The notes below the pieces were generated by a model. It ran no database searches. It was not told the DNA's origin and saw only the letters and a program-made list of their open reading frames with translations. Of a DNA stretch of 64,000 bases, positions 31,947 to 40,613 are shown piece by piece; within the stretch, counting starts at the first letter, position 1, and each line of letters starts with the position of its first letter. Source of the stretch: Nocardioides sp. Arc9.136 (lineage in GTDB: Bacteria; Actinomycetota; Actinomycetes; Propionibacteriales; Nocardioidaceae); contig NZ_CP113431.1 of assembly GCF_030506255.1 (NCBI RefSeq), forward strand, positions 3,545,001 through 3,609,000. Direction: 5' to 3'. Made by a program: the position numbers and the translations under genes.

Positions 31947-34514
31947 ATGCACGTCGAGACCGCGGAGCCCCGTCCCACGCCCCAGCAGGTACGCCGCGCC
32001 CTCGCGCGCGCCGAGCGCGGCGCCGCCCTCGACCCGGCCGAGGCGGAGGCGCTGCTCGCGGCGACCGGCCCGGAGCTGGACCGGCTGTGCGCCGCCGCGG
32101 CCAAGGTCCGCGACGCGGGGCTCGTCGCCGCCGGCCGGCCGGCCGTCGTGACGTACTCCCCCAAGGTCTTCATCCCGGTGACGCGGCTGTGCCGCGACCG
32201 CTGCCACTACTGCACGTTCGTCGAGACGCCCGGGCAGGCGGCCCGCGAGGGCCGGGCGCCGTACCTCTCCCCCGACGAGATCCTCGACATCGCCCGCCAG
32301 GGTGCGGAGCTGGGCTGCCTCGAGGCGCTGTTCACCCTCGGCGACCGGCCCGAGGACCGCTGGCCCGAGGCCCGCGCGTGGCTCGACGAGCAGGGCTACG
32401 ACTCGACGCTGGCCTACGTGCGGGCGATGGCGGTGCGGGTGCTGGAGGAGACCGGCCTGCTGCCCCACCTCAACCCCGGCGTCATGACGTGGGAGGAGAT
32501 GAACCGGCTCAAGCCGGTCTCCCCCTCGATGGGCATGATGCTCGAGACCACCTCCCGCCGGCTGCACGAGACCAAGGGCCTCGCGCACTTCGGCTCCCCC
32601 GACAAGGACCCGGCCGTGCGGCTGCGGGTGCTCGAGGACGCCGGCCGGCTCTCGATCCCCTTCACCACCGGCCTGCTCGTCGGCATCGGCGAGACGCTCG
32701 CCGAGCGCGCGGAGACGATCTTCGCGCTGCGGGCGACCGCCCGCGCCTTCGGCGCGGTGCAGGAGGTCATCGTCCAGAACTTCCGGGCCAAGCCCGACAC
32801 CGCCATGCGGCACGCCGACGACCTCGACCTCGACGAGTACCGCGCCGCGATCGCGGTCTCCCGGATCGTCCTCGGCCCCAAGGCGCGGGTGCAGGCGCCG
32901 CCGAACCTGGTCGACCTGGCCGAGTGCCGGGCGCTGCTCGACGCCGGCGTCGACGACTGGGGCGGGGTCTCCCCGCTGACCCCGGACCACGTCAACCCCG
33001 AGCGCCCCTGGCCCTCGTTGGAGCGCCTGCGGGCGATCAGCGCGGAGTGCGGGTTCGAGCTCGCCGCGCGGCTGACGATCCACCCGGAGTACGTCCGCGC
33101 GGCGCTCGGCTCCGGCGCCCCCTGGCTCGACCCGCGCGTCGCCGGGCACGTCGCCGCGCTGGCGGGCCCCGACGGCCTCGCGCGCCCCGGCGTACGGCCG
33201 ACCGGGCTGCCCTGGCAGGAGCCCGACGGCGGGTTCGAGTCGGCCGGCCGGACCGACCTGCACGCGGCTGTCGACACCGAGGGCCGCACCGAGGACCGCC
33301 GCTCGGACTTCGCCGACGTCTACGGCGACTGGGACTCGGTCAAGGACGCCGCCTCCACCACCTCCCTCATCGACGGCACCCCGGCCGTGCTGCACAGCGA
33401 GGGCCGGGAGGCCCTGGCGGCGGCCGAGGCCGACCCCGGCGGCCTCTCCGACGAGCACGCGCTGACCCTGATGACCGCCGAGGGGCCGCTGCTGGACCAG
33501 GTCTGCCGCCTCGCCGACGACCTGCGCCGCGAGGTCGTCGGGGACGACGTGACCTACGTGGTGAACCGGAACATCAACTTCACCAACGTCTGCTACGTCG
33601 GCTGCCGGTTCTGCGCGTTCGCCCAGCGCCGCACCGACGCCGACGCGTTCTCGCTGTCCCTCGACGAGGTCGCCGACCGGGCCCAGGAGGCCTGGGACCT
33701 CGGCGCGACCGAGGTGTGCATGCAGGGCGGCATCGACCCCGAGCTGCCCGCCACGGCGTACTTCGACCTGGTCGCGGCGGTCAAGCAGCGCGTGCCCGAG
33801 ATGCACGTCCACGCCTTCAGCCCGATGGAGGTCGTCAACGGCACCGCCCGCACCGGGCTGTCGATCGAGGACTTCCTGATCAAGGCCCGCGAGGCCGGCC
33901 TGGGCTCGCTGCCCGGGACCGCCGCGGAGATCCTCGACGACGAGGTCCGCTGGGTGCTCACCAAGGGCAAGCTGCCCGCCCGCACCTGGATCGAGATCGT
34001 CTCCACCGCGCACCGCGTGGGCATCCCGACGACCTCGACGATGATGTACGGCCACGTGGACAACCCGCGTCACTGGGTCGGCCACCTGCGGGTCCTCTCC
34101 CGCATCCAGGACGCCTCGGTCGAGGCCGGCGGGGCGCGCTTCACCGAGTTCGTGCCGCTGCCGTTCGTGCACACGTCCGCGCCGATCTACCTCGCCGGTG
34201 TGGCCCGGCCCGGACCGACCCTGCGCGACAACCTCGCCGTCCACGCGATGGCGCGGATCCTGCTCCACGGCCGGATCGACAACATCCAGACCTCGTGGGT
34301 GAAGCTGGGCGTCGAGGGCACCCGGGCCATGCTGAACGCCGGCGCCAACGACGTCGGCGGCACGCTCATGGAGGAGACGATCTCCCGGATGGCCGGGTCC
34401 GAGCACGGCTCCGCCAAGACCGTCGCCGAGCTCGAGGAGATCGGCGCCGGGATCGGCCGCCCGGTGGTCGAGCGGACCACGACGTACGGGCTCCGCGAGC
34501 AGCCGCACGCCTGA
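31947..34514 (+). CDS. fbiC: FO synthase (7,8-didemethyl-8-hydroxy-5-deazariboflavin synthase), CofG-CofH fusion
   Basis: An 855-aa bifunctional radical SAM enzyme making FO, the chromophore of coenzyme F420, from tyrosine and the riboflavin precursor. The CofG half carries the 4Fe-4S motif CRDRCHYC (C82, C86, C89) and the CofH half carries CYVGCRFC (C549, C553, C556). Other landmarks are [17 protein letters not shown] and [16 protein letters not shown]. The start is the ATG at 31947, not 31941, because a TAGCCT -10 (31934-31939) leaves exactly 7 nt to 31947, fitting the leaderless pattern of this genome. The gene supplies cofactor for the npdG and LLM enzymes in this window. Confidence 0.97.
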   Translation: MHVETAEPRPTPQQVRRALARAERGAALDPAEAEALLAATGPELDRLCAAAAKVRDAGLVAAGRPAVVTYSPKVFIPVTRLCRDRCHYCTFVETPGQAAREGRAPYLSPDEILDIARQGAELGCLEALFTLGDRPEDRWPEARAWLDEQGYDSTLAYVRAMAVRVLEETGLLPHLNPGVMTWEEMNRLKPVSPSMGMMLETTSRRLHETKGLAHFGSPDKDPAVRLRVLEDAGRLSIPFTTGLLVGIGETLAERAETIFALRATARAFGAVQEVIVQNFRAKPDTAMRHADDLDLDEYRAAIAVSRIVLGPKARVQAPPNLVDLAECRALLDAGVDDWGGVSPLTPDHVNPERPWPSLERLRAISAECGFELAARLTIHPEYVRAALGSGAPWLDPRVAGHVAALAGPDGLARPGVRPTGLPWQEPDGGFESAGRTDLHAAVDTEGRTEDRRSDFADVYGDWDSVKDAASTTSLIDGTPAVLHSEGREALAAAEADPGGLSDEHALTLMTAEGPLLDQVCRLADDLRREVVGDDVTYVVNRNINFTNVCYVGCRFCAFAQRRTDADAFSLSLDEVADRAQEAWDLGATEVCMQGGIDPELPATAYFDLVAAVKQRVPEMHVHAFSPMEVVNGTARTGLSIEDFLIKAREAGLGSLPGTAAEILDDEVRWVLTKGKLPARTWIEIVSTAHRVGIPTTSTMMYGHVDNPRHWVGHLRVLSRIQDASVEAGGARFTEFVPLPFVHTSAPIYLAGVARPGPTLRDNLAVHAMARILLHGRIDNIQTSWVKLGVEGTRAMLNAGANDVGGTLMEETISRMAGSEHGSAKTVAELEEIGAGIGRPVVERTTTYGLREQPHA

Positions 34515-34583
34515 GGGTTTGGGACCCGCCGCCGGCCGGTAAACTCCCCGCGGCGGGCCGCCGGAGCCCGGGCAAGGGCAGGC

Positions 34584-36569
34584 ATGGGATACCCGAAGGT
34601 CGACGACGAGTACGACGGTCGCTACCGCATCGTGCGTCGGATCGGCCACGGCGGCATGGGCGTGGTCTACGAGGCCGTGGACAAGGTCCTCAACCGCTCG
34701 GTCGCGCTCAAGATCGTCCTGCCCTCGCTCCCCGACCGCGAGGACTTCCACGCCCGCTTCGCGCGCGAGGCGTCGGTGCTGGCGCGGATCCGCTCCCGCA
34801 ACATCGTGGGCATCCACGAGTACGGCGAGCACGACGACACCGTCTACTTCGTCACCGAGCTCTTCCCCGACGGCGACCTGCGCAGCTGGCTGGCCGAGCA
34901 CGGCCCGCTGGACCGCCGGGCCGCGCTGTCGCTGGTCGCGCAGACCTGCGAGGCGCTCGCCGACGCGCACGCCGCCGGCGTCATCCACCGCGACGTCAAG
35001 CCGGGCAACGTCCTGCTCTGGAGCAGGCCCGAGGGGCTGATCCCCTACCTCGCCGACTTCGGCATCGCCCTCGACGGCCGCGCCCCGGACCAGGAGGGGC
35101 TGACCCGCGCCGGCACGCTGGTCGGCAGCCCGTCGTACATGGCGCCCGAGCGGCACTTCGGGCACGCCGCCGACGAGCGCGGCGACGTCTACTCCATGGG
35201 CTGCCTGCTGTGGGCCGTGCTGACCGGCGACGCGCCGTACGCCGGCACCGACTTCCAGGTGATCAACAGCCACGTCAACTCGCCAATCCCGCAGCTGGGC
35301 ACCGGCCACCCGGTCGACGACCGGATCGACGAGGTGCTCGCCCACTCCCTGCACAAGGACCCCGAGCAGCGGGTCCAGTCCGCGGCCGACCTGCGTGCCG
35401 ACCTGCTGGGCATCATCCGCGACATCGACGCGGGCCGGCTGCCCGTGCCCGGCCCCGTCGCCCCGGCGGGCAGCTCGGTCGACGAGCAGGCCGACGACCC
35501 CGTCGAGGCCGCGGCGCGCCCGTACCCGCCTGCTCCCCCCGCTCCGCCCGTCGTGCCCGCCGCCGCGGCCGCGGCGGAGCGGCCCGAGGACGACCGCACC
35601 GTGGTCAAGCCCGCGGCGTTCGTCCCCGGCCGGTCGGACGCGCAGGAGCACGACCAGCCGCAGCCCGACAGCACCGTGGTGCGCGACCTGGTCCCCCCCG
35701 CCCCCGTCGGCGCGCCGTACGGCGGACCGCCGGGCGAGCCGCCGACGACGCCCGGCGACGGGGACCGGGACCGGGACGGGCACCGCGACCGCCGCCGTCG
35801 TGGCGGTCTCGCCGTCGTGGCCGCCGCCGGCCTGGTCGCCGCGGTGGCCGTCACCGCCTTCGCCGTCAACGCCAGCACCGGCGAGGACGAGCCGTCCGCC
35901 GGAGCGCCCAGCCCCGACGGCACCGCGGCGCAGGCCTCCGACAGCCCCACCGCCGACGCCTCGCCCTCCGCGAGCGCGACCGCCACGGCCCTGGACGCCC
36001 CGAAGGCGCCGAAGGTGCGCGTCTCCAGGGGCTACCGCTCCGTCGCGGTCGCCGTGAAGGAGGCCGCCGAGCCCGGCGGCGACGTCGTCCAGACCACGGA
36101 GCTCAACAGCGGCGACGGCTGGCAGCCGCTGGGCGAGCCCACCTTCCGCATCGGGACCCGCGAGGGCGGCAAGCGCGTCTGCGTCCGGGTCCGGACCGTC
36201 GCCGAGAGCGCAGCCGGCGGCACCGCCACCAGCGACGTCGCGAGCAGCTGCGCCGCCTCCCAGGCCCGGGTCGTGCGGCTCGTGCGCACGCCGGGCGCCT
36301 GCAGCACGTCCGCGCAGGGCTACACCTACCCCTGCGCGTGGTACGGCGTCGAGCTGGTCGGCTTCGCCACGGGATCGCGTCCCGTCCCGGCGCTCCGCTC
36401 GGCGAAGGTCGGCCAGTGGTGCGCCAACGGCGTGGACTGCGTCCCGATCCCGGTCGGCCGCGACGGTCGCGGGCGCGTGCCGCGGATGGTCAAGGTGGCC
36501 CGCGACGAGGGCCTCGTGACGCTCACCGTCGACGGCGTGAGCACCCGCGCCCGCGTCACCGGCCCCTGA
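34584..36569 (+). CDS. Membrane-anchored serine/threonine protein kinase (PknB type)
   Basis: A 661-aa kinase. The catalytic domain (about residues 14-280) has the glycine loop GHGGMGVVYEA, VALKIV lysine, HRDVKPGNVLL catalytic loop, DFGIAL magnesium loop and GSPSYMAPE activation segment end. A Pro/Ala/acid-rich cytoplasmic juxtamembrane linker runs to about 395, with TVVKP and TVVRD sites that look like threonine phospho-motifs for FHA partners. One membrane helix (LAVVAAAGLVAAVAVTAFAV) is at about 410-430. The extracytoplasmic C-terminus of about 225 residues is not PASTA; it contains two disulphide-like cysteine pairs and fibronectin-like strands. TAAACT at 34540-34545 may be the -10; the leader carries AAGGG. 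Confidence 0.95.
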   Translation: MGYPKVDDEYDGRYRIVRRIGHGGMGVVYEAVDKVLNRSVALKIVLPSLPDREDFHARFAREASVLARIRSRNIVGIHEYGEHDDTVYFVTELFPDGDLRSWLAEHGPLDRRAALSLVAQTCEALADAHAAGVIHRDVKPGNVLLWSRPEGLIPYLADFGIALDGRAPDQEGLTRAGTLVGSPSYMAPERHFGHAADERGDVYSMGCLLWAVLTGDAPYAGTDFQVINSHVNSPIPQLGTGHPVDDRIDEVLAHSLHKDPEQRVQSAADLRADLLGIIRDIDAGRLPVPGPVAPAGSSVDEQADDPVEAAARPYPPAPPAPPVVPAAAAAAERPEDDRTVVKPAAFVPGRSDAQEHDQPQPDSTVVRDLVPPAPVGAPYGGPPGEPPTTPGDGDRDRDGHRDRRRRGGLAVVAAAGLVAAVAVTAFAVNASTGEDEPSAGAPSPDGTAAQASDSPTADASPSASATATALDAPKAPKVRVSRGYRSVAVAVKEAAEPGGDVVQTTELNSGDGWQPLGEPTFRIGTREGGKRVCVRVRTVAESAAGGTATSDVASSCAASQARVVRLVRTPGACSTSAQGYTYPCAWYGVELVGFATGSRPVPALRSAKVGQWCANGVDCVPIPVGRDGRGRVPRMVKVARDEGLVTLTVDGVSTRARVTGP

Positions 36570-36640
36570 CCGCAGCCGCGGTGCAGGCGCGCGCGGCCGA
36601 GCTCCGCTGAGGGGGTCTTCAGCGACCCTGTTGTCGCCGG

Positions 36641-36674
36641 ACACGCGTCCTGCCGCGTGTGGAGCGACCACACG
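36641..36674. other. Two mutually exclusive small hairpins after the kinase gene
   Basis: ACACGCG / CGCGTGT (36641-36660) and CGTGTGG / CCACACG (36656-36674) overlap, so only one can form at a time. The rest of the 245-nt gap between the kinase and the next gene holds only the terminator at 36762-36800. Confidence 0.4.
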
Positions 36675-36761
36675 GTCGCTGGACACCCCGCCCGGTCAGC
36701 CGCAGAGCACGCCGGGGGCGCGACCACCGAACGAGGCCCGGACGCACCACGCCCCCGAACG

Positions 36762-36800
36762 CACCACGCCCCCGACCGGGAGCCGGTCGGGGGCGTGGTG
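36762..36800. terminator. Strong bidirectional terminator hairpin
   Basis: Perfect 18-bp arms (36762-36779 and 36783-36800) with a 3-nt loop GAG lie between the convergent kinase gene and the secreted protein gene that ends at 36815. The stem contains CGCCCCCGACCGG. Confidence 0.85.
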
Positions 36801-36814
36801 GTGGTCGCCTCGGG

Positions 36815-38206
36815 TCAGGAGCCCGGCGGCGGGGGCGGCGGGGGCTCGGTCGGCGGCGGGGGCGGCGGGTCGGTGGGAGGCGGGTTCCCGCCACCACCGT
36901 TGCCACCACCGCCGTTGCCACCACCGCCACCGCCGGTGGACGGCGGGGCGACGGTCACGAGCTTGCGGGACACCGAGGCGCCCCACGTGTTGCCGGCACC
37001 GCCGGCGACCCAGACCCGCCAGAAGCTGCGACCGGTCCGCGAGGCCGGTGCCGAGATGGCGTAGCGACCGTTGCGTGCCGTGGCGCCGCGCGTGACGGTG
37101 CGCCACTTGCCACCGGTGTACTTCTGCAGCCGGATGGCGGCGCGACGGGCCGGGAGGCTGCGACCGCGCATGGACAGGCGCGAGCCCTGCACGACCGTGC
37201 GCTTGGCGAGCGACCCGGTCACGTTCGGCGCGACGAGCACCTTGAGCGTGGAGCGCGAGGGCTCGTGCTTGGTCGAGCCGGGGAAGGAGATCCGGTAGAC
37301 GGTGTTCTTGGACGGGCGGACCGTCTTGCGGACGGCGCCGCCGACGCCGACGCGCTTCTTGACGACCTTGCGGAACTTCTTGTCGCCCGGGCCCTTGGCG
37401 GAGATCTTCACGACGCCGGCGACGCCCTTGCCGCCCAGCGACTCGCGCACCTTGCCGACCAGGTTGACCTTCGCGCCGTACACGACCCGGACCGTGCGGT
37501 CCTGGGAGGTGCCGCGCTGCAGCGTCGCCCGGGTGCGGATCGCCTCGAAGTCGTAGACCTTCGCGGCGCCGTCGGCCTGGAGCTGCAGCCGGTCGAGGTC
37601 GAAGCGGTTCCCGTCGCAGCCGAAGGCGAAGCCGAGGTAGGCACCCTCGCCGTCGCCGCCGCGCAGCGCGACGAAGCTGGGGATGTCCAGGGCGAACGAC
37701 GTGCCGTCCTCGACGCCGTCCTTGGTGTAGTGCCGCCAGCTGAAGGCACGGTCGGCGGCGTCGATCGTGCGCCAGTCCGGCTTGTCGTCCTGGTTCAGGT
37801 CGGTGATCAGGTCCGTGGTCCCCACCCAGTACCCGTCGTCCTCGGGCGGCTGGTAGGTGATCGTGCCGACGCCCTGGGACTGGGCGGCGGTGCTGCGGAC
37901 CCGGATGGCCATGGTGCGCAGCTCGGAGGGCTTGGCCAGGAAGCCGGTCGGGCCGGCGCCGAAGCCGGTGCCGGACGGGATCCAGCCGACGCTGGCGCGT
38001 CCGACCGACGGCTTGTTCCGCGTGGCGCGGAAGGCCGGCCGCTTGCCGGGGGCCTTGCCCGGGTCGACGCAGTCGCGGACCGCGAGCCGCAGCCCGGCTG
38101 CCTGCAGGTGGTCGCCGTCCACGCGGGTGGCCGCGGCGGCGAAGCCGGGCAGCGCCGTGACGGCGAGGGTGAGGGCGCTGGCGGCGCCGATGACGGTTCT
38201 GCGCAT
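36815..38206 (-). CDS. Secreted protein with Gly/Pro-rich C-terminal tail
   Basis: A 463-aa exported protein with a Sec signal peptide (MRRTVIGAASALTLAVTALPGFAAAA, cleavage near residue 26). Residues about 30-215 form a domain with acidic DLNQDDKPDW and a single CDGN cysteine; residues about 220-420 look like two Ig/FN3-type beta domains, rich in lysine and arginine (KKFRKVVKKRVGV; SRLSMRGRSLPARR). The last 45 residues are low complexity: runs of glycine with asparagine, then proline runs. There is no LPxTG anchor or transmembrane helix, so it is probably released or held electrostatically in the wall. Function is unknown. It converges on the kinase gene and has its own terminator. Confidence 0.8.
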   Translation of the reverse strand: MRRTVIGAASALTLAVTALPGFAAAATRVDGDHLQAAGLRLAVRDCVDPGKAPGKRPAFRATRNKPSVGRASVGWIPSGTGFGAGPTGFLAKPSELRTMAIRVRSTAAQSQGVGTITYQPPEDDGYWVGTTDLITDLNQDDKPDWRTIDAADRAFSWRHYTKDGVEDGTSFALDIPSFVALRGGDGEGAYLGFAFGCDGNRFDLDRLQLQADGAAKVYDFEAIRTRATLQRGTSQDRTVRVVYGAKVNLVGKVRESLGGKGVAGVVKISAKGPGDKKFRKVVKKRVGVGGAVRKTVRPSKNTVYRISFPGSTKHEPSRSTLKVLVAPNVTGSLAKRTVVQGSRLSMRGRSLPARRAAIRLQKYTGGKWRTVTRGATARNGRYAISAPASRTGRSFWRVWVAGGAGNTWGASVSRKLVTVAPPSTGGGGGGNGGGGNGGGGNPPPTDPPPPPPTEPPPPPPPGS

Positions 38207-38387
38207 CTACTACCTCGGAGGGTGGGGGGAGCGATCCCAGGTGGGGGGCGGCCGGTCCGGGCACCCGTCCCGGCTCTACCCGGCGGGTGCCGGGCGGAAA
38301 CGCGCGGGATGCGCATGGTCCGGACCAGCACAGGGTAAGTGGACCGCTGCTCCCTCCGACCTCCCCCTACTAGAAGGAGCACAACGA

Positions 38388-38534
38388 ATGGGTTTCATCC
38401 TCTGGATCCTGGCGGTCATCCTCGTCATCGCCGGCATCTTCCAGCTGTTCAAGGGCCAGATGCTCTGGGGCATCGTCCTGATCATCGTCGGCCTGGCGGT
38501 CGGCCCGGGCGGCTACAGCATCTTCAACAGCTAG
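38388..38534 (+). CDS. 48-aa conserved membrane miniprotein (GPGGYS type)
   Basis: A two-helix peptide: FILWILAVILVIAGIFQLF at about 3-21, a short polar turn (KGQ), then LWGIVLIIVGLAVGPGGYS at about 26-44. The GPGG[YW]S ending is shared with small actinobacterial membrane proteins of unknown function (family recollection). AGAAGGAG precedes the ATG at good spacing, which decides the start. Its TAG stop (38532-38534) lies in a CTAG that also forms the stop of the convergent DNA glycosylase gene. The 180 nt upstream are a divergent promoter region with the secreted protein gene. Confidence 0.85.
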   Translation: MGFILWILAVILVIAGIFQLFKGQMLWGIVLIIVGLAVGPGGYSIFNS

Positions 38535-39193
38535 CTGCCGGCACCCAGCGCCTCGGCCGCGACGCGGAGGTCGGCGACGAGCTCGCCGTACGCCGCGTCG
38601 CGGTCGTCCGCGCGGAGGACGGCCGACGGGTGGGTGGTCGTCAGGACCCAGCCCGGCGCGTCCGCCGTCCCGAGGCTGCTCGGCCAGTCCACGAGCCGCC
38701 CGCGGCTCTCCCCCACCTTGAACCTCGACCCGTAGACCGCCTTGCCCGCGGTCCCGCCGAGGAGGACCGCACCCGCGGGGCGCACCACCGACAGCTCGGC
38801 CCGCAGCCACGGCGCGCAGGCCGCCACGTGCGCCGACTTCGGCGACTGGTGGATCCGCCGCCCCCCGCGCATCCCCGACCAGCGGAAGTGCTTGACGACG
38901 TTGGTGCGGTAGACCCCTCCCGGTTCGATCCCGGCATCCGCGAGCGCCCGGTCCAGCAACCGGCCGGCGGGCCCCACGAACGGCTCGCCCTCGACGTCCT
39001 CGCGGTCACCCGGCTGCTCCCCGAGCACCAGCAGGCGCGCGCCCTCCGGTCCGGCGCCCATCACCGCCTGGGTCGCGTCGGCCCACAGCTCGCAGCCCCG
39101 GCAGTCCTGCACCGCCTCCAGCACCGAGGAGGTCGTCGGTCGCTCGGGCACCCAGCGCTCGGCGCCGGGCCGCTCGGTCTCGTCCCTGGCCAC
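38531..39193 (-). CDS. udgX: UdgX-type uracil-DNA glycosylase
   Basis: A 220-aa member of the UDG superfamily with the UdgX hallmarks: motif A LGEQPGDREDVEGEPFVGPAGRLLDR, VVKHF, and the extra loop RRIHQSP whose histidine forms a covalent bond with the abasic sugar in characterised UdgX enzymes. The C-terminal motif TTTHPSAVLR is present. Four cysteines (CRGCEL, plus later ones) could hold the family's 4Fe-4S cluster. The start GTG 39193 is a choice on length; an ATG at 39259 would add 22 poorly conserved residues and neither has a strong ribosome site. It acts on uracil in DNA; physiological role of UdgX is still limited to repair and tolerance. Confidence 0.9.
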   Translation of the reverse strand: MARDETERPGAERWVPERPTTSSVLEAVQDCRGCELWADATQAVMGAGPEGARLLVLGEQPGDREDVEGEPFVGPAGRLLDRALADAGIEPGGVYRTNVVKHFRWSGMRGGRRIHQSPKSAHVAACAPWLRAELSVVRPAGAVLLGGTAGKAVYGSRFKVGESRGRLVDWPSSLGTADAPGWVLTTTHPSAVLRADDRDAAYGELVADLRVAAEALGAGS

Positions 39194-39297
39194 GACCGGT
39201 GGGTACCCCGGTCGGCCCGATGATGATCCGGCGGCCCGTGGGTACCGGCGCAGGCGCAACCCGCCCCCGCGGCGGAACCGACGGACGAGGAGGACCT

Positions 39298-39633
39298 GTG
39301 GCCGAGAGCATCGTCGAGGACGAGCTGTGGACGGACTTCCACACGGTGGTCAACATGACCTCGCGCGAGCTGCGCGACTGGCTGGCCGTGCAGGGCGCCG
39401 GCGAGGAGACCGAGACCGTGCCGGACCAGGCCGGGCCCGCGCTGGGCCACCGGGTGCTGGCGATCCTCGGCAAGCGGCGCGCCGACCTGACCCCTGACGA
39501 CGTCGAGGTGATGGACGAGGTGGTCGAGCGGGTCGTCGCCGAGCGCGGCACGGAGTTCGAGCCGACGGCGGGTGACGACGCCTGGCGTCGCGAGCTGATG
39601 AACATCGGGCACGACCCGCTCAAGCCCGAGTGA
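39298..39633 (+). CDS. DUF3140 family protein
   Basis: A 111-aa acidic protein with the family core LWTDFHTVVNMTSRELRDWL, GHRVLAILGKRRADLTPDD and the following helix DVEVMDEVVERVV. Family members are small, soluble and often annotated as DNA-binding proteins, without direct evidence. The GTG at 39298 is supported by GAGGAGG about 7 nt upstream; the upstream part of the open frame is not conserved in character. It is divergent from the UdgX gene, separated by about 100 nt that contain no other feature I can name. Confidence 0.85.
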   Translation: MAESIVEDELWTDFHTVVNMTSRELRDWLAVQGAGEETETVPDQAGPALGHRVLAILGKRRADLTPDDVEVMDEVVERVVAERGTEFEPTAGDDAWRRELMNIGHDPLKPE

Positions 39634-39674
39634 GCGCCCGCTGAGCGAAGGACCGCCGGCCGCCGGAGCGCCAC

Positions 39675-39703
39675 TGGAACACGTTCTAGGCGCGCTCTAG
39701 GCT
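39675..39703 (+). promoter_or_regulatory. Promoter with KstR-type operator
   Basis: TGGAACACGTTCTA (39675-39688) fits TnnAACnnGTTnnA, the known KstR operator consensus of mycobacteria and rhodococci. TAGGCT at 39698-39703 is a -10, 6 nt before GTG 39710; the operator covers the -35 position. An identical 14-mer lies at 59287-59300. Confidence 0.65.
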
Positions 39704-39709
39704 GCGCGG

Positions 39710-40576
39710 GTGCGCTTCGCGATCAGCACCGCCTTCCTGCCCGTCTCCGAGCTGACCGCCATCGCTCGCGCCGCCGACGAGCTCGGCTACGACGCCCTGG
39801 CCATCCCAGACCACGTGGTCGACCTGGAGACGCTGCGGACGCCGTACCCCTACACCGCCGACGGGTCGCGGCGCTGGGGCCACGACGCCGAGTGGCCCGA
39901 CCCGTGGGTGCTGGCCGGGTCGCTGGCCGCGGTGACCGAGCGCCTGCGGTTCTTCACCTCCGTCTACGTCCCGGCGATGCGCAGCCCCTTCGCGGTGGCC
40001 AAGGCCGTCGGCACGGCCGCCGTCCTGTCGGGCAACCGGGTCGCCCTGGGCGTGGGGATCGGGTGGTGCGAGGAGGAGTTCGAGCTCCTGGAGCAGCAGT
40101 TCCGCACCCGCGGCCGCCGCACCGACGAGGGGCTCGCCCTGATGAAGCGGCTCTGGGAGCCGGGCTGGACCGAGTTCACCGGTGAGCACTACACCGCGCC
40201 CCGGCTGGTGATGGAGCCGACGCCCACCGCGCCGGTCCCGGTGTACGTCGGCGGGCTCTCCGAGGTGGCCTTCCGGCGGGCGGCCCGGCACGACGGCTGG
40301 GTCGGCGACATGTACCGCACCGACGAGGCGATCGGCTGGGCCACCCGGCTGCGGGAGGTCCGGGAGGAGGCCGGCGCCACCGGCGACTTCCGGGTCGTCG
40401 TCGCGCTGACCGACGCGCTGCTGCCCGAGCAGTTCGCCCGTGCCGAGGAGGGCGGGGTCACCGACTGCATGACGATGCCGTGGGCCTACTACACCGGCAC
40501 GACCTCGACGCTGGAGCAGAAGCTCGACGGCATGGCGCGCTTCGCCGAGGACGTCGTGCGCCCGCTGGCGCGCTGA
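39710..40576 (+). CDS. LLM-class F420-dependent oxidoreductase (TIGR03619-like)
   Basis: A 288-aa luciferase-like TIM-barrel enzyme. Recognisable pieces are MRFAISTAFLPVSELTAIAR, LAIPDHVVDLETL, WVLAGSLAAVTERLRFFTSV and LGVGIGWCEEEFELL, with the later [21 protein letters not shown]. The subgroup is F420-linked in actinobacteria. The GTG at 39710 is set by the TAGGCT box 6 nt upstream. A KstR-type operator overlaps its promoter, suggesting a step in sterol or related lipid catabolism, although no other sterol-ring gene is adjacent. It is 37 nt from the next gene, which has its own promoter. Confidence 0.9.
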   Translation: MRFAISTAFLPVSELTAIARAADELGYDALAIPDHVVDLETLRTPYPYTADGSRRWGHDAEWPDPWVLAGSLAAVTERLRFFTSVYVPAMRSPFAVAKAVGTAAVLSGNRVALGVGIGWCEEEFELLEQQFRTRGRRTDEGLALMKRLWEPGWTEFTGEHYTAPRLVMEPTPTAPVPVYVGGLSEVAFRRAARHDGWVGDMYRTDEAIGWATRLREVREEAGATGDFRVVVALTDALLPEQFARAEEGGVTDCMTMPWAYYTGTTSTLEQKLDGMARFAEDVVRPLAR

Positions 40577-40613
40577 GGGCCCGCTCCCCCGGTCGGGCCC
40601 TAGGCTCCGCAGC

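Noticed and set aside
31779..36686. Very long open frame (1635 codons) on the minus strand
   Set aside because: It is antisense to fbiC and the kinase gene and consists of shadow composition (Ala/Gly/Arg/Val). High GC removes stop codons from such frames; other very long ones at 6853-11409, 32087-36610 and 22903-26439 are the same artefact.
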